A DNA stretch of 64,000 bases from contig OY718804.1 of NCBI GenBank assembly GCA_963070105.1, positions 5,107,317 through 5,171,316 on the forward strand, written 5' to 3'. This document shows, one piece after another, positions 1 through 12,300 of this stretch. The stretch comes from Litomosoides sigmodontis (lineage: Eukaryota; Nematoda; Chromadorea; Rhabditida; Onchocercidae). Below the pieces are notes generated by a model. That model had not been told where the DNA came from, searched no databases, and worked only from the letters and a program-made list of their open reading frames with translations. Made by a program: the position numbers and the translations under genes. How positions within the stretch are numbered: the first letter of the stretch is position 1; the number at the start of each line of letters is the position of its first letter.

Positions 1-1512
1 GAAACGACAACTTACGGTATCTTATGACCAGAGAATACTCCGTATGTGGGTTCATATAGAGCAGTTTTTCGCCACAGTTGAAATCAGATTTTTTTCTAAG
101 ACAGAAACAGGGACAGACTTAAAGTAAAATGTCATTAAAGCAATTGTTTCTGCAGAACGGATAAACAAAGAGTAACGAATGGCCTTCACTAATTAGTAGG
201 TTGATTTCAACTGAAGCTACTATGCAAACAAGCTGACACACTGAACCCTATCCTAATTTTAGGAAATCCTAAACAGGACATCAGAAAACACAGCTACAGC
301 AATCATGCGTTTAGGTTTCCCTACCATATTTGCAATGCCGACCTTGAGATGAGCAAACTCAATTACTCTCCCCCAACAAAAAGCTCATATCAATGGAACG
401 AATCTATCGACGAGGCAAACTGGATCGATCGATCCACAAAGCCAACCAAGACCATCAACGATGCACACTATTAACCTTTAGAAATGTAACAACCAATGCC
501 ACTGCCGCTATAACAGGTCCGTCGCACATATGCGTCACATCAATCACAGTAGTGATGTACTTCTAAAGCAAAATGCTTCACATCGTTCTACCAACAGTAG
601 CTGGCAAACAACGCTACCACCACAACGACGTAAAATCGATGCCGCGTAAGCATAAATGCGTACATCCTATTTGTATATTGATCGAAAACCTCACCAACTT
701 CAAAATTTCACTCCGGGACATCTGATGGAATGTGAAAATCTTAAAAAATTTACACCTACGATTGGGCAATTCCATTTAATGTATTATGAAATGATGATCC
801 GAACCACCGATTTGACAAGTCACCTACACTTGTACCTTTCGATCCCGTTAAAACTAAAACATATCTAGTAGTGTTTTCAGTCTACTTGTAAAGAAAAGTG
901 GCATCAAAAAATGAGTGAAAAGTCTAATCACAAAAAACCATTTGGATCAATGAAGCACTTAATTGAGGTTTGCCTCAGTTTTAAATATCGTGAAGATATT
1001 GATGATATAACATCGAATAAAAAAAAATTTATTTATGGCGAATTATATACAGGGTAATCAAATATTAGAAGAAATCAGCTGCGGATGGTCGATTTTTTTG
1101 CACAGCGCTAGTACTTAACTGTCCGAAACTGAGCAAATTATCGGTTATGGATGAGTTCGCATCTGTATGAATGATAACGCCTTCTACATTTCTTTTTGGT
1201 GTTTTCCGTAGCACCTGTGATGAACCTGGAGTACCAGTCGAACAGGTAGAATGCGGCGTCCTAAAATGACAATGAGTGTTTTTTTGACACTATCACATTT
1301 CATATCTTCAGGAGTTTCCTTAGTATCAATATGACGGATAAACCACCCATAACTTCGGCTCTCCCTGGAAACTCTGTAATCTACAAGCAGCTTAAAGTTA
1401 AACAAATCAAATAAAGAATACATAAATCACTTGGAATATATACTGAATGAAATGTGAACCAGCGTATCTTCATTAGACTAAATTTACGGGAAAACTTTTA
1501 AAGCTTGACAGC
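1..1512. other. No gene seen; 3' flank of ess-2
   Basis: I see no convincing coding exon here. Short open frames at 656-868 (plus) and 1184-1423 (minus) resemble no family I recognise and lack splice partners. The stretch follows the stop codon of the minus-strand ess-2 gene, so it may hold that gene's 3' untranslated region. Confidence 0.5.
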
Positions 1513-4376
1513 TTACTTTGACCGTGAAGGCGTGTAATTGAAATTGATTTTTAATTCCCTATCTGAACTCAATCGAATCCCAAGTCCATGCGCTGCAAGA
1601 CGCCTAGCAGCAGGCGACATCGTAGTAAGCTTTTCAGAAGTGTGGACAGAGCCGAACCTGGGTGTTTTGCTAAAACAATGATTTAAAACAGTAGACGGTT
1701 AGAAAAGTCGATTTATATATGAAATAATATGCGAGCATATAGTATACTGCTCATAGCATTACTATTACCACTTACGAAATAAATTGTGCACAAAGTCATA
1801 AAATGATAATTGAAGAGGTTACAAAGAGAACTTACGTGTGATGCTTCTCCACTTGTCGCATAGCCACTTTCCGTTTGTCATGATAACGTTTAGCAACTGT
1901 TTCAGTTATGCTTTGAGCTATCTTTTCCCGAATAGGTATTTCAGGAATCTAGAAAATGACAGCTGTCATATATTACATTAGAAAAGTTAGTTATTAAAGG
2001 TTCTTAACGATTAAGTTTAGATAACATACTTTAAAAGCGGGAGCTGACGTCGGAACAGCCATATCTGAAGCGTCCAGTCGAAATGGAGTTCCTTCGATTT
2101 CACCCCATGTCATAAATGGTGATTCCTCGACGCCTTAAATCAAATCTTTTAAATTACGACAGAATAGTAGTCGTATGCAGAGCGCATTTGTCAAAGGTTT
2201 CCATGCATAGTTAACGATGAAAAAGAAACCTAGTTGCATTTAACACTCATTACTGCAAATAAATGCTGAAAATACAACAAGAACTGAAATTCATTATAAA
2301 ATCTTCATTATCATGTCTATTTTGCAAATCACCAGAAAATACCGAAACTGCTCGTTAAAGAATCCTGGCAACCGCATTTCCTTAATATCATGCATTAGAA
2401 GTGAAAATTCTAAAAACCTTATTAACCCTAATGATCAAATGTGAAAAAATTACCTGGAGCTGGTGATGGAGTAGTAATTAGTCCCATCGTACCACTTTTA
2501 GAAATACCCGCCTCACGCCCTGTTATGTCCATCTTTCCTGCATTAACTACTTGTTGCAACGTTCCCTTAAGCGCAGTGATCTGTAATTAATTACTGCGTA
2601 CTCAAAAAATTCGGGACAGTCACTTAGAAATTACTTCAACAAATACCTGTTTTTTCTCCTTGTTGATTTCTTCTGAAAAACGGGTGGCACTTTTGTTTAT
2701 GATCCTTTGATTTGCTTTCTGCCTTCGAAGATGCTCATCCAGTGTCAATGGTGCCTCTTCGGGATGAAAATGTACAAGGTTACGTGCCTTGTAAGACCAG
2801 TTATCAAGCTCTTTAGGCTTTCCTGAAATGATCGCCTGACCATATAAGATATGAATTTATATAACGCTTTTTATTTATATAACTTATTTATATAACACTT
2901 CTTATTACAATATCAACATGAACATCACATATGCAATTCTTTTTCAAACTTTGTTTTAAAGGTGTAAAAAAAAACTTTCCACTGTGCAAGAAGACACTCC
3001 AAAGAATTACTCCAACTTCATAATTTTAAATCGCTACTCTTTCTACCAAACCTAAACCAATTTTGCTATTACCAAAAATGCAGATTTATAGGTATGCGTA
3101 TATATGAAAATAAAATACCCTCGGTGGCGCCAGGAGCTAGAGAAGTCATGATTTGTTCATCAGCAGCCTTTATTAATTCGTTTCCTCGAGTAACGAATTC
3201 TTCGTTATGCTTCGTTTCAGCTTCATACATCCACGCATTACGGATCTGCTCCTTCTTTTTATGTAATAGTGCAAGCTCTTCGAATGACGCATTATCCTCA
3301 GAAGTGAATTTACTCAAATATGCATCAATCGTAAGATTTCCGTGCGACTTTTTTTTCTAAAAGTAATATTTTGAATATAGTAACTATGTGCTAAACAATT
3401 TGTTGATTTATATATGCATATGGAAGATTTCAGCCAACTAACAATTTGTGTTTTAGTTTCCTAATAATTCTTTCAACGGCTACCTCACAAGAGATTATGC
3501 AAAGAACGAGATATCCACTGTCACAAAAGGAACAAGATATCCATTGTCAGCTGGCAGAAGACTCAAGCCACTACGTTTTTTCTTATCTGCTCTTGAAACT
3601 AAATTCATTGTTACTAACATGTAATCCATTTCAGAAATCAGACCTTTATAAAGCTCCCTTCGTCATTTTTTCCAACTCTTGACCCAGTATAAGAGGAGCT
3701 AGGCGTAGGTGTGTTGGGATCAAATATACTGGGACTGTTCACTGTAGTCGTAGGTGAGGTGCGCCGAACAGTACGCTTCGTGCTGTAACGCAACTGTAGT
3801 TCACGAATCTTCGTTAAATCGTTTGCCGCGACTGCGTCTAAATACTCCTTCTGAGCCTAGAAAAAATGTTGCTTGAGCCAAATTTTAGATGACAAAGTGT
3901 CCCTATAACCTGACGATTTTTTGTGGGAAATAAGCTTCTTACTTGATAAATGAAGAAAAAAAAACTACACACTTTCAATTTTGGTAATTCAGGGAAGTAG
4001 TCCCTTTCAATAATTTCTTGAAGACGTCCGATATATTTGTCTTCTGGCAACACAACGCGAACCTCCTTCCCCGTCTCCAGCTTTTTCGCTCCAAGTATTA
4101 CTACCTGAAAAATTATATGCCATATCTAAATGACATTTTTTCAATCGGTTTATAATAAAAATGTTAACAACTGGTATGATTGCGCAAATTATCTGATATG
4201 GGAATCCTTCCGACATGCAAGTTGCATACAATTTCTAATAATTCCTAAGTTCTGTTTATGGTATAAGTTGGAAGAAAATATACCTTCGAACTATGCAACT
4301 TTTTGGTTGGAACAGATACCACTGCTCGATCGGCATCATCAAAAGATGTTGGTGTCCTGAACTCCGGTGTAATCAT
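1513..4376 (-). CDS. ess-2: ESS2/DGCR14 spliceosome-associated protein
   Basis: Nine exons give a protein of about 450 residues, close to human ESS2 (476). Exons, in coding order: 4376-4284, 4104-3973, 3856-3644, 3356-3119, 2822-2647, 2580-2454, 2133-2030, 1948-1836 and 1669-1513; all phases agree. Family landmarks in order: the N-terminal LPEDKYIGRLQEIIERDYFP block (exon 2), a QKEYLDAV helix (exon 3), KFTSEDNASFEELALLHKK (exon 4), then the C-terminal SPFMTWGEIEGTPFRL block (exon 7) and a MSPAARRLAAHGLG segment (exon 9). By family, ESS2 is a nuclear spliceosome-associated factor. The start at 4376 is the first ATG of the conserved frame. No missing motif or internal stop was seen. Confidence 0.93.
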
Positions 4377-5541
4377 CTCCCACCTGAGAAAACACGACTG
4401 ACGTGTAACACACAAACCAATGTTAGCGGAAGCTTATATGGACGCGCAACACTATGAAATTTCATTGTTCCCAATCAGAGCGGGATTTGCTAATTTCACT
4501 CTCAGGATGTGAACTTGTAGGAGAAGTAGGTGTAGTAGAATACTTCTCAAGGGGTTGCTACTAAAGCGGAACATCAGGTGCTCCTCAGTCAGGACAACTC
4601 TTCTGTGGTATGTCAAGAACGACCGTACTGCAATCTGTTTTATGCGCCATTTCTGTAGACAGAGGAACGTGTGCGCATACGTCAACGACAGTGCAGTATT
4701 ATTCTTCGATGGATATTTCCATTTTGCCTTTATGATTTAAAACGATGTTTACTATGGAAGTGGAATGCTGAAGAAGTTTAGACTACCCGTTTTAATAATG
4801 GGAAGTGTCATTAGCTTATTAAATTGTGTGTTTTCTCAAATGATAAAAGTGATTTTTGAAGGTGATAAAAATACGCTAGACAAGTTGATGCAATGATAAA
4901 TTATTAACAGCAATGACAAAAAATACATTATTGCACTGGTCATTGTTCAAATGGGAAATAAAAAAATACAGAAAACAGAAAATCATGTCAGTGCACTCGT
5001 CATTATTTATCACAAGTGACAGTATTTGAAACAGTAATGAAAGAAGTTTGGATGTGGCCGTCTGCCTGACGTTGTAGGTGAAGTGACGCTCGAAGTTAAC
5101 AAATGACCAGTGCTGATGTTGGTGGTAAATGTTTTTTTTTTCGCTGAATACACAAGTGTAGGATGCCTATTCCTACTACGGAAATACGGGAAAATTGACT
5201 TGGCGAAGAAGTATTTGCACAGCATGGAACAACGTACTTTTCAACTTCCATGAAAACACAAGCGTAAAAATTGGCTTTTCCAGACGTTTTGCGTTATTTT
5301 TTCAACTTTCAGCCATTTTTTAACGCTGTCCTTTTGTTGCTTTGCCAGTCCCTTTTTTTAAAAAAAGACTTACTGCATAACTGTTATTGAAATTTCATAT
5401 TAGCAGATGTGAGTGTCACTCTCAACGAATATTCCAGGCAGTTGCCCTTTGACCTTACGATGTAATGTGTTGGATTTTTGAGTAATTATGCAAGATGCTC
5501 GAGTAACTGTTTAAGTGAGTTCGTTTTAGGAAGACGAAAAT
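4377..5541. other. Intergenic, divergent ess-2 / bestrophin promoters
   Basis: This lies between the divergent starts of ess-2 (minus) and the bestrophin gene (plus), so it should hold both promoters. Short frames (4452-4685 minus, 4555-4740 plus, 5010-5225 minus) match nothing I know and I treat them as chance. Confidence 0.5.
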
Positions 5542-8323
5542 ATGGTTATCTCTTACAATTCAGATATTTCCACAGCATCTGTGCTTGCCTTCCTCAAATT
5601 GCTATTTCGCTGGAAGGCAAGCATATGGAAGATTGTCCTAAAAGAATTATTTATTTGGACAATTTTCTATTTACTTGTTACTTTCTACTATAAATCAGGC
5701 TGGTTTATGAGTAAACAGATTGAAAGGTCATTTTCTTTTTAAAATTTTTAATCTCACATGTACAAAATTGTTGGCAACTTTAAACACTCATCTCTCTGCT
5801 CAATTTACTGCTTGCATTTTATTATTTCTTTCTTATTTGTGACAAAATTTGCTAATAAAGTGATAATTGCATAGCATTCATGATAATGTTAGTGATCATC
5901 ACTAACATGAAGCTATGTGATTAGGGGAGGAAGAGCGGTGCTAGATGATTCATAGATATTTCAAATGAATTGAGTTTTCATTTGAAAAAAAAAAAAAAAA
6001 AACATTTCAGTGTATTTGAACGAACCGCAGTATACTTTGGAAACTATTTGAATCGTAGCAATCTCATATTTATTTTGGGCTTTTTCGTCTCCTCCGTTGC
6101 CACACGATGGAATGTTTTGCTGCAAAATGTTGGCTTCATCGAAAGGTTTGCCACATCTTTCCTCTGTGATCGATACGGTTCGAGCTAGATAGCTCTTCAG
6201 AAATATCCTATGGAACGGCGTGCTAACTAGCTTCTTCTAATGCTAATTCCCACTTCAATTATTTGAGGGTTTGCATCTGTGCTGAACAAAAATTCATTCA
6301 GTTTGGCGCTGTTCGTCAGCGGATGCATACACGGGGAAGACGACGAGTCTCGAATGTGTCGCAGAACTGTTGTGCGAAATGCTTGTTTGGCGCAATGTTT
6401 GGTGCTTCGAGATATTAGTGTGCGCATTCGGAAGCGTTTTCCTACAATGCACAGTTTAGTAGAAGCTGGTATTTCTCTTCCTTATCACTTCTGAAGCACA
6501 ACTCTCTATCTTCTTACATGCAAAGTAAATGTCAAAGAAAAAGCGTAAGAAAGTGAAATAGTTTAGCTTCTCTTACGGTGTTGATTTTTGCAATGTTAAA
6601 TTAATTTTAGATAATTAAACGCTTCTTTCTTCTGCAAGCCTATCAGTGCTTACGGAGAAGAGAATGTTGGTTGCAGGATTTATGACAAAAAATGAGCTAG
6701 AGAAATTCGAAAGCTTTGAATTATCATATGACAAGTACTGGCTGCCAATAACTTGGTCGGTGACGCACGTGTTGAATGCTAGAAGAAGTGGTAAAGTGAT
6801 AAATGATTTAGAAACGAGCAAACTTATCGATGTTAGTTAGCTACATTTTCTTGCCGCAAAAAATAGATTTAAATGAACATTTCTAATTCTTTCAGGAACT
6901 AAAAGCCTTCAGAGAATGTCTACAGACGCTGACAAATTACGATTGGGTACCTCTACCATTGGTCTATCCTCAGGTGTGCCAATTCATTGTATTAGTTACT
7001 AGCCCATAATCACGCCGTATAAATATTATATATTATATTGTTATTATATATATATAAATTATTTGTAAGTTTTAAAGAATGAATTTGAAATTACAATCAC
7101 AGTTTTAAATGAAACGGCCTTTCCCATCATTCGAAATATGAATCAGATAAACTACTGCGTTACCAATCAGTTCTCATTACTTTTCTTGTCACCTCAAAAT
7201 GAGCTTGAGGTTTTCATCGAAGTGTTTATTTTTCGAACTGCCCCCTAACTAAACTATCAGTAGATTAGATCGTCTTCTTTATTCAATCACTACGGCAGTA
7301 TTTTATTTATTTCAAATTTCTGTTGATATAAGCATTCATAGCGTAATGGGAAGAATTCGGATAAGCTTTCGTGATTTGCATTCCAATGGATCAGATGTTG
7401 AGAATTTTCAGGTGATAACCATATCTGTCTACTTCTATTTTATCGTATGTCTCTTTGCAAGACAACATTTTCGAACAACTATTACGAACGATCTTCAATT
7501 TCACGTACGTTACGATCACTTATTTTCATACGACATAATTTGTGTTGTGCATCAGTCTTTCTTGCCTTGTTAAATTTTCTATCATCTTTATCTCTCTCAT
7601 TAATATTGTAATATGTACCAAAGCAATAGCGATACATTGAGATCATAATGATCTCATTATGCTAAATGTAATTCCAAAGAATTTTAATTTTATGGGAATT
7701 TTGATAACAACAAGGTCTATGATGACAACTGCTTTTCCAGTTCGATATAGTGTTGCCTGTGATGACAATGATCGAATTTTTATTTTATGTCGGATGGATG
7801 AAAGTAGCAATGAATTTACTCAATTCGTTCGGCGAAGATGATGATGACTTGGATTGCAGTTTTTTCATCGACAAGAACCTCGCTGTGTGTTTCCTTCCTT
7901 CGAACAAAAACATAAATGATTAAGATGTATGATTAGTAGAAAAATCGAAATTGTGCAGGCAGAAGCTACCTCTCGTATCTGAATTTAAGAAGTGGTAATA
8001 TTAAGCACTACAATGTACACGTGTGAAAAATTAATAAGTGAAGCATTAAATAATGATCAGAAGTGTGATTGGTACTTTCGGATAACCATGTTTGTATTAT
8101 CAGAGAACGTATTAAAAATAATTCAATACGAGAAATAATTCAACAATTAGAAATAATTCAATAATTCAATTCAATAGGTTCGTCTATAGAGTTCTTGAAA
8201 ATTTAAAGTTCTATACTATTTTTTCAGACCGGTTTGTGCATCGTTGATACATGTCGCAACATTGTACCGAACTTGCGCTCATCACCGCGTAATAGCTTTT
8301 CAGAATCCTTTGAAAAGTTTTGA
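5542..8323 (+). CDS. Bestrophin-family chloride channel
   Basis: Eight exons: 5542-5726, 6011-6145, 6302-6468, 6677-6831, 6896-6973, 7412-7504, 7741-7884 and 8228-8323, all phases consistent, about 350 residues. Bestrophins are pentameric, calcium-gated anion channels of the cell membrane. The protein opens MVISYNSD, matching the family's M-T-I-T-Y start. It carries ILGFFVSSVATRW (pore neck helix; the usual TRWW is TRWN), RKRFPTMHSLVEAGFM, NYDWVPLPLVYPQ and LLNSFGEDDDDLD, the acidic Ca2+-clasp motif. Exon 7 ends DKNLA and exon 8 supplies TGLCIVD, aligning with the family's NLxVGLxIVD. If exon 7 is read through instead, it stops at 7921-7923. Either way the cytoplasmic tail is very short for the family. 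Nematodes have many bestrophin paralogues, so I give no symbol. Confidence 0.88.
5886..5908. repeat. 11-bp inverted repeat in bestrophin intron 1
   Basis: ATGTTAGTGAT and its exact reverse complement are separated by a single C, giving an almost perfect 23-base palindrome inside intron 1. No function is evident. Confidence 0.7.
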
Positions 8324-9334
8324 CTCTCTGTTTGAAAGTAGAAAGAATTCGTATTAAAGTAGAAAGAACTTATATGTAGAGATGTGACGACTTCATATAC
8401 TTCCGAGATGGACAGACACTGCCCACAGACACTACCACCTCTATCATTTCGGGAAATTACCAGCGGAATTACCTCATCCAACCGACACCACTGAAATACC
8501 TCACTGTTGAGCACTGAATAGCACAACCTACTCTTTCAATGGATTTCTCTGGAAATGTGGATAACTTGACGTGACCTCCAGAAAAGTGCGAGTTTAATAC
8601 ATCGGACGACTAAAATTAAAAGACAAACGCTTTCTTTCTATTACTACTATAATTTTCACTATTGGTGTCGTTTAATCTTTAAAGAATTTATGTCGATAAT
8701 ATCAACTATAGTTATCATAAAAAGCTTTATTCAGCGCATTTGATAAACATCACATACACAGAAGGAATTTGTTTATTGCAGCTCACATATTAATAGACCT
8801 TGTTGAATCACCTGAAAATAACATGATTCGGCACTTTAGTGCACTTGCTGATATAACAAATGTTATAATGTCAAAGAAAAATACATCACAGTAAATTCAT
8901 AATAATTAGCGAGGTCACGTGATTGTGACTGATCAGTCCACAATGGAGAATTATCACAGTAATAAAATCGACTTTATTGCCACGCCTTTCTCCATCTTAC
9001 AACATTAAACCCAACACTTTCCCAACATTTTGCGGCAGTTCAATGAAGATTTTTAGGACGAGCTATCAATGCGATTCTCTGAAACTATCCCTCGATTTCC
9101 TTTTTAAGATTATTTCAACCATGCAACCCTAACAGCACGAATTACAGCTCCAATCATTAATAACAACGGAAAACTCAAGTCCACATATATCACCTATTAC
9201 ATAAAACATACACCCGACTTTCCGTTAGATGAAACTGGGAGCAAATATGATCACGTAATTTATGTTTTTGCAATTTCCGTGTAATTTTAAGCCTTCTCGT
9301 TCGACTCATAAAGTTAAGTAACACATGACATCCC
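8324..9334. other. Intergenic, convergent gene ends
   Basis: This is the region between the ends of the bestrophin gene (plus) and the KANSL2-like gene (minus). I see no coding exon; the minus-strand frame at 8224-8526 overlaps bestrophin exon 8 and looks like a shadow. Confidence 0.5.
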
Positions 9335-12300
9335 TCACTCATCTTCTTCTTCTTCCAAGCCTAACTGGCCATACTTGGATTTTTTAGAGGACGGTGATGA
9401 TTGGTCGGGATCAACAGCTCGTGATGCAGCAGCCATTGCAAGCACCGCTAATCCATCTTCGGTACCTTCTCCACTTGACTGCCTCGAAAGCAAGGCTGCT
9501 GAGCGTTTCTTACTAGTTGCTGATGTAGTTAACATAGCTTCACTGCAAAATACATTCCTATCAACTTTTTCAACATATATAATTATCCAAGTTTGGTGAT
9601 TTTTTTTGAAGTCACGAAGTTCTTCCTTTTCGACGCAGAACAATTGATTATAACACTAATCAAAACAACAAATATTTTTAATATTACTCATATGAATTAT
9701 CTGAAGTTACAATTTATGCTACGTCCTCAGTCAGAATTTGCTATCAGTACTTTTCAGAATTTTCCAGAAACAAAGGATAAGGTACTTCTTTTTATTTTTA
9801 TCAGATGATCCAGTTGTTGAGCGTTGTTCAGACAATTTCTGACTAGCTGATGGCTCTTCAGCGGTTTGCCAGGCAGATGTTTCCAACCTTTCAGTCATTT
9901 CTGAAAATTTATTTAAAACATTAACCATAATTACTATTGACAGAATAGATTGATTGTGCGCCTCTTAAGCGATAAAAGTAATTCATTTCATCAACTTTAA
10001 AGAGAAATGACAATTAGAGTATGCATAAAGATCTCTGGTCTTTCTCAACAGTAATGAACACAGTAGAAAATCCTGTGCAACTGGAATTAACCTCCTTACC
10101 GTCAGCTTCGTCCTCCTTATCCTCAGATGTTTCTAAGTCAGCAGCTATACTAGCTACCGCTGCAGCCGTTTCCAGAGTTTCGGCTGTTGGTGGTGCCCTT
10201 GATTCAGTTGTCACACGAGGTCGACAAACTACCGGCCTTGGAATCTCCTTAAAAAAAGCATTAGAATCAGAAATGCCTATAAATACCAAAATACGTGGAA
10301 GAGAACACTAAAACGCAACCTGCCGAAATGTCGGAAGCGAATAAGAAGAGCGTGGTTGAACTCGTGGAGCAGTATAAGACAATGAATCAATAGCGACGAG
10401 CCGCGACCGCGCATTTCCTGGAAATGCAGCTTTAACAAGCGCTTCTAAACCGAAAAAAATATCTAGTGTGCAAACATCTCCAAGTCTGACGAAAACTATT
10501 GCCAAAAAAATATGACAGTCAAAATAAAAAGAGGAATTTCAAAAGAGGAATTCAACAGCCAATTTCAGCAAAAATCTATACCAGATTTCAATTTGCAAAA
10601 AGAAAGACAGGGAAAGAAAAGCATCGATATGCGTCTGCATATTAATTCAAGAGCATTCGAGTATATGAACCAACCGTTGACAAATTTGTCTTGAAACAGC
10701 AAAAAGAATATTTCGTATAAAGAGCTAAAAAATTAATTTACGCCAAACCCACCACCAATAAATTGCCGTTCATCACGCCGTCGAAAGTAAGGACCAACTC
10801 TAGACGCTGCTGCACTTGTAGGTCTATAATTGTTCAAATAATTTAAATACAGTTACATATAGAAGAGCATTTAAAGCCATTTCAAACATTTTTTCTCTTG
10901 ATCAAACTTGGTTAACAAGAAACTAGTAAATAGTTGCAAAATCAGCTAGTTAAACCTCTATTAGAGAAAGTAACGATATGGAAGTAAAAAAGATTATCGA
11001 CGCTTATTCTTTTTTCCCTACCCTTCAACTGTTTCCTTCAAATTAAAAAAAATACCGATTTGAGTAATCCATAGGTAAAATAACATTTGCTGGTGTTCGC
11101 CTTATTCTACTGTCCAATGAAATAGTACTGCGATTACGCCAGTTGGGTAGTGGGCGAGAAGCTCCTGAACAAATACCTGTCATTGTTAATGCCAAGTAAG
11201 CAACAAATATAATAAATTAATGACATAGGCAACCTTAACTTACCCACAGTAGCAATATAACGTAAAGGTAGGCGTACTGCCTGAGAAGGAGCAGCAGGTG
11301 ATGTGTCCGTGCGACTTCGTAATACGATCTATAAAATTATCTTTTAACTTTCAAAAGAGCAATGCAAAACAGCAAATTTCTTTTAAGAAAATAAGGAGTT
11401 ACTGGTCTTTGCATAACGGGTCTAGAAGATGTAAATGTTGGATTCATCGACGTTGGTGCAGCAGATACACTACTTGTTGATCCCAGCGATATCATTTCGG
11501 GAGCTTCAATTGCAGACCTATTGACTGCTGTACTATGGAGAGTTCTGAAACATACTGTGTGATAGCTTATTGTTTTAATGAGTGAGGATTACGTATAATT
11601 CTTTTATATCGCAATAACTAACCATATTTAAAAGCGATGCGTAATATAGCACACCGATTGAATGTATAATGAACTTGCAAAAAGACAGTGTAAAATAACG
11701 ATAAACATACCACTTAGAACTTAACATCTGAATGAATTTACTGTTAGATACCACACAGTCAAGATGTAAAGAGACATATTTCTTAATAAGGAGAGTTCTA
11801 GAATTTTATGAAAGCATGTACATCGACCTGAATTAAATAACTGTACTGTTAAAAGTTTTCAGACCAGTATTACCTTCTGAATCCAATCTTGGGAGTAAAA
11901 GTGGTAGAAGAGGTTCCAATTCTTTTAGAAAATTGTGATGCTGATGCTGCTGCTCTGCTCGGCCCACCACTCAGGAGATCTTGCACTATTGACTTTGATA
12001 GCTGTTCTTGTGAGCGATACATAGAAGGACTTAACATATTACCTGCAGAAAAAAATACTCGATCATATCAGTAATTGAAGCTTAATTAATGTACTTGGAA
12101 GGAAGAGTACTGCATATAGAATCACAGAAATATATGAATCCTGAAAGCACTGGCCGAATAAATTTGTTGATTATTCGAACAAACCCTATAGCTGAGCTAG
12201 AGATAGCTGGTTAGAAATAACGCATTAAATTACACAAACTTCACTGATTCAAATGGTTTAAAACTGAAGTGCATCGAAACTAACCGCCTATGTAATCCCT

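Noticed and set aside
8224..8526. 100-codon minus-strand frame
   Set aside because: It is antisense to bestrophin exon 8, whose plus-strand reading matches the family motif.
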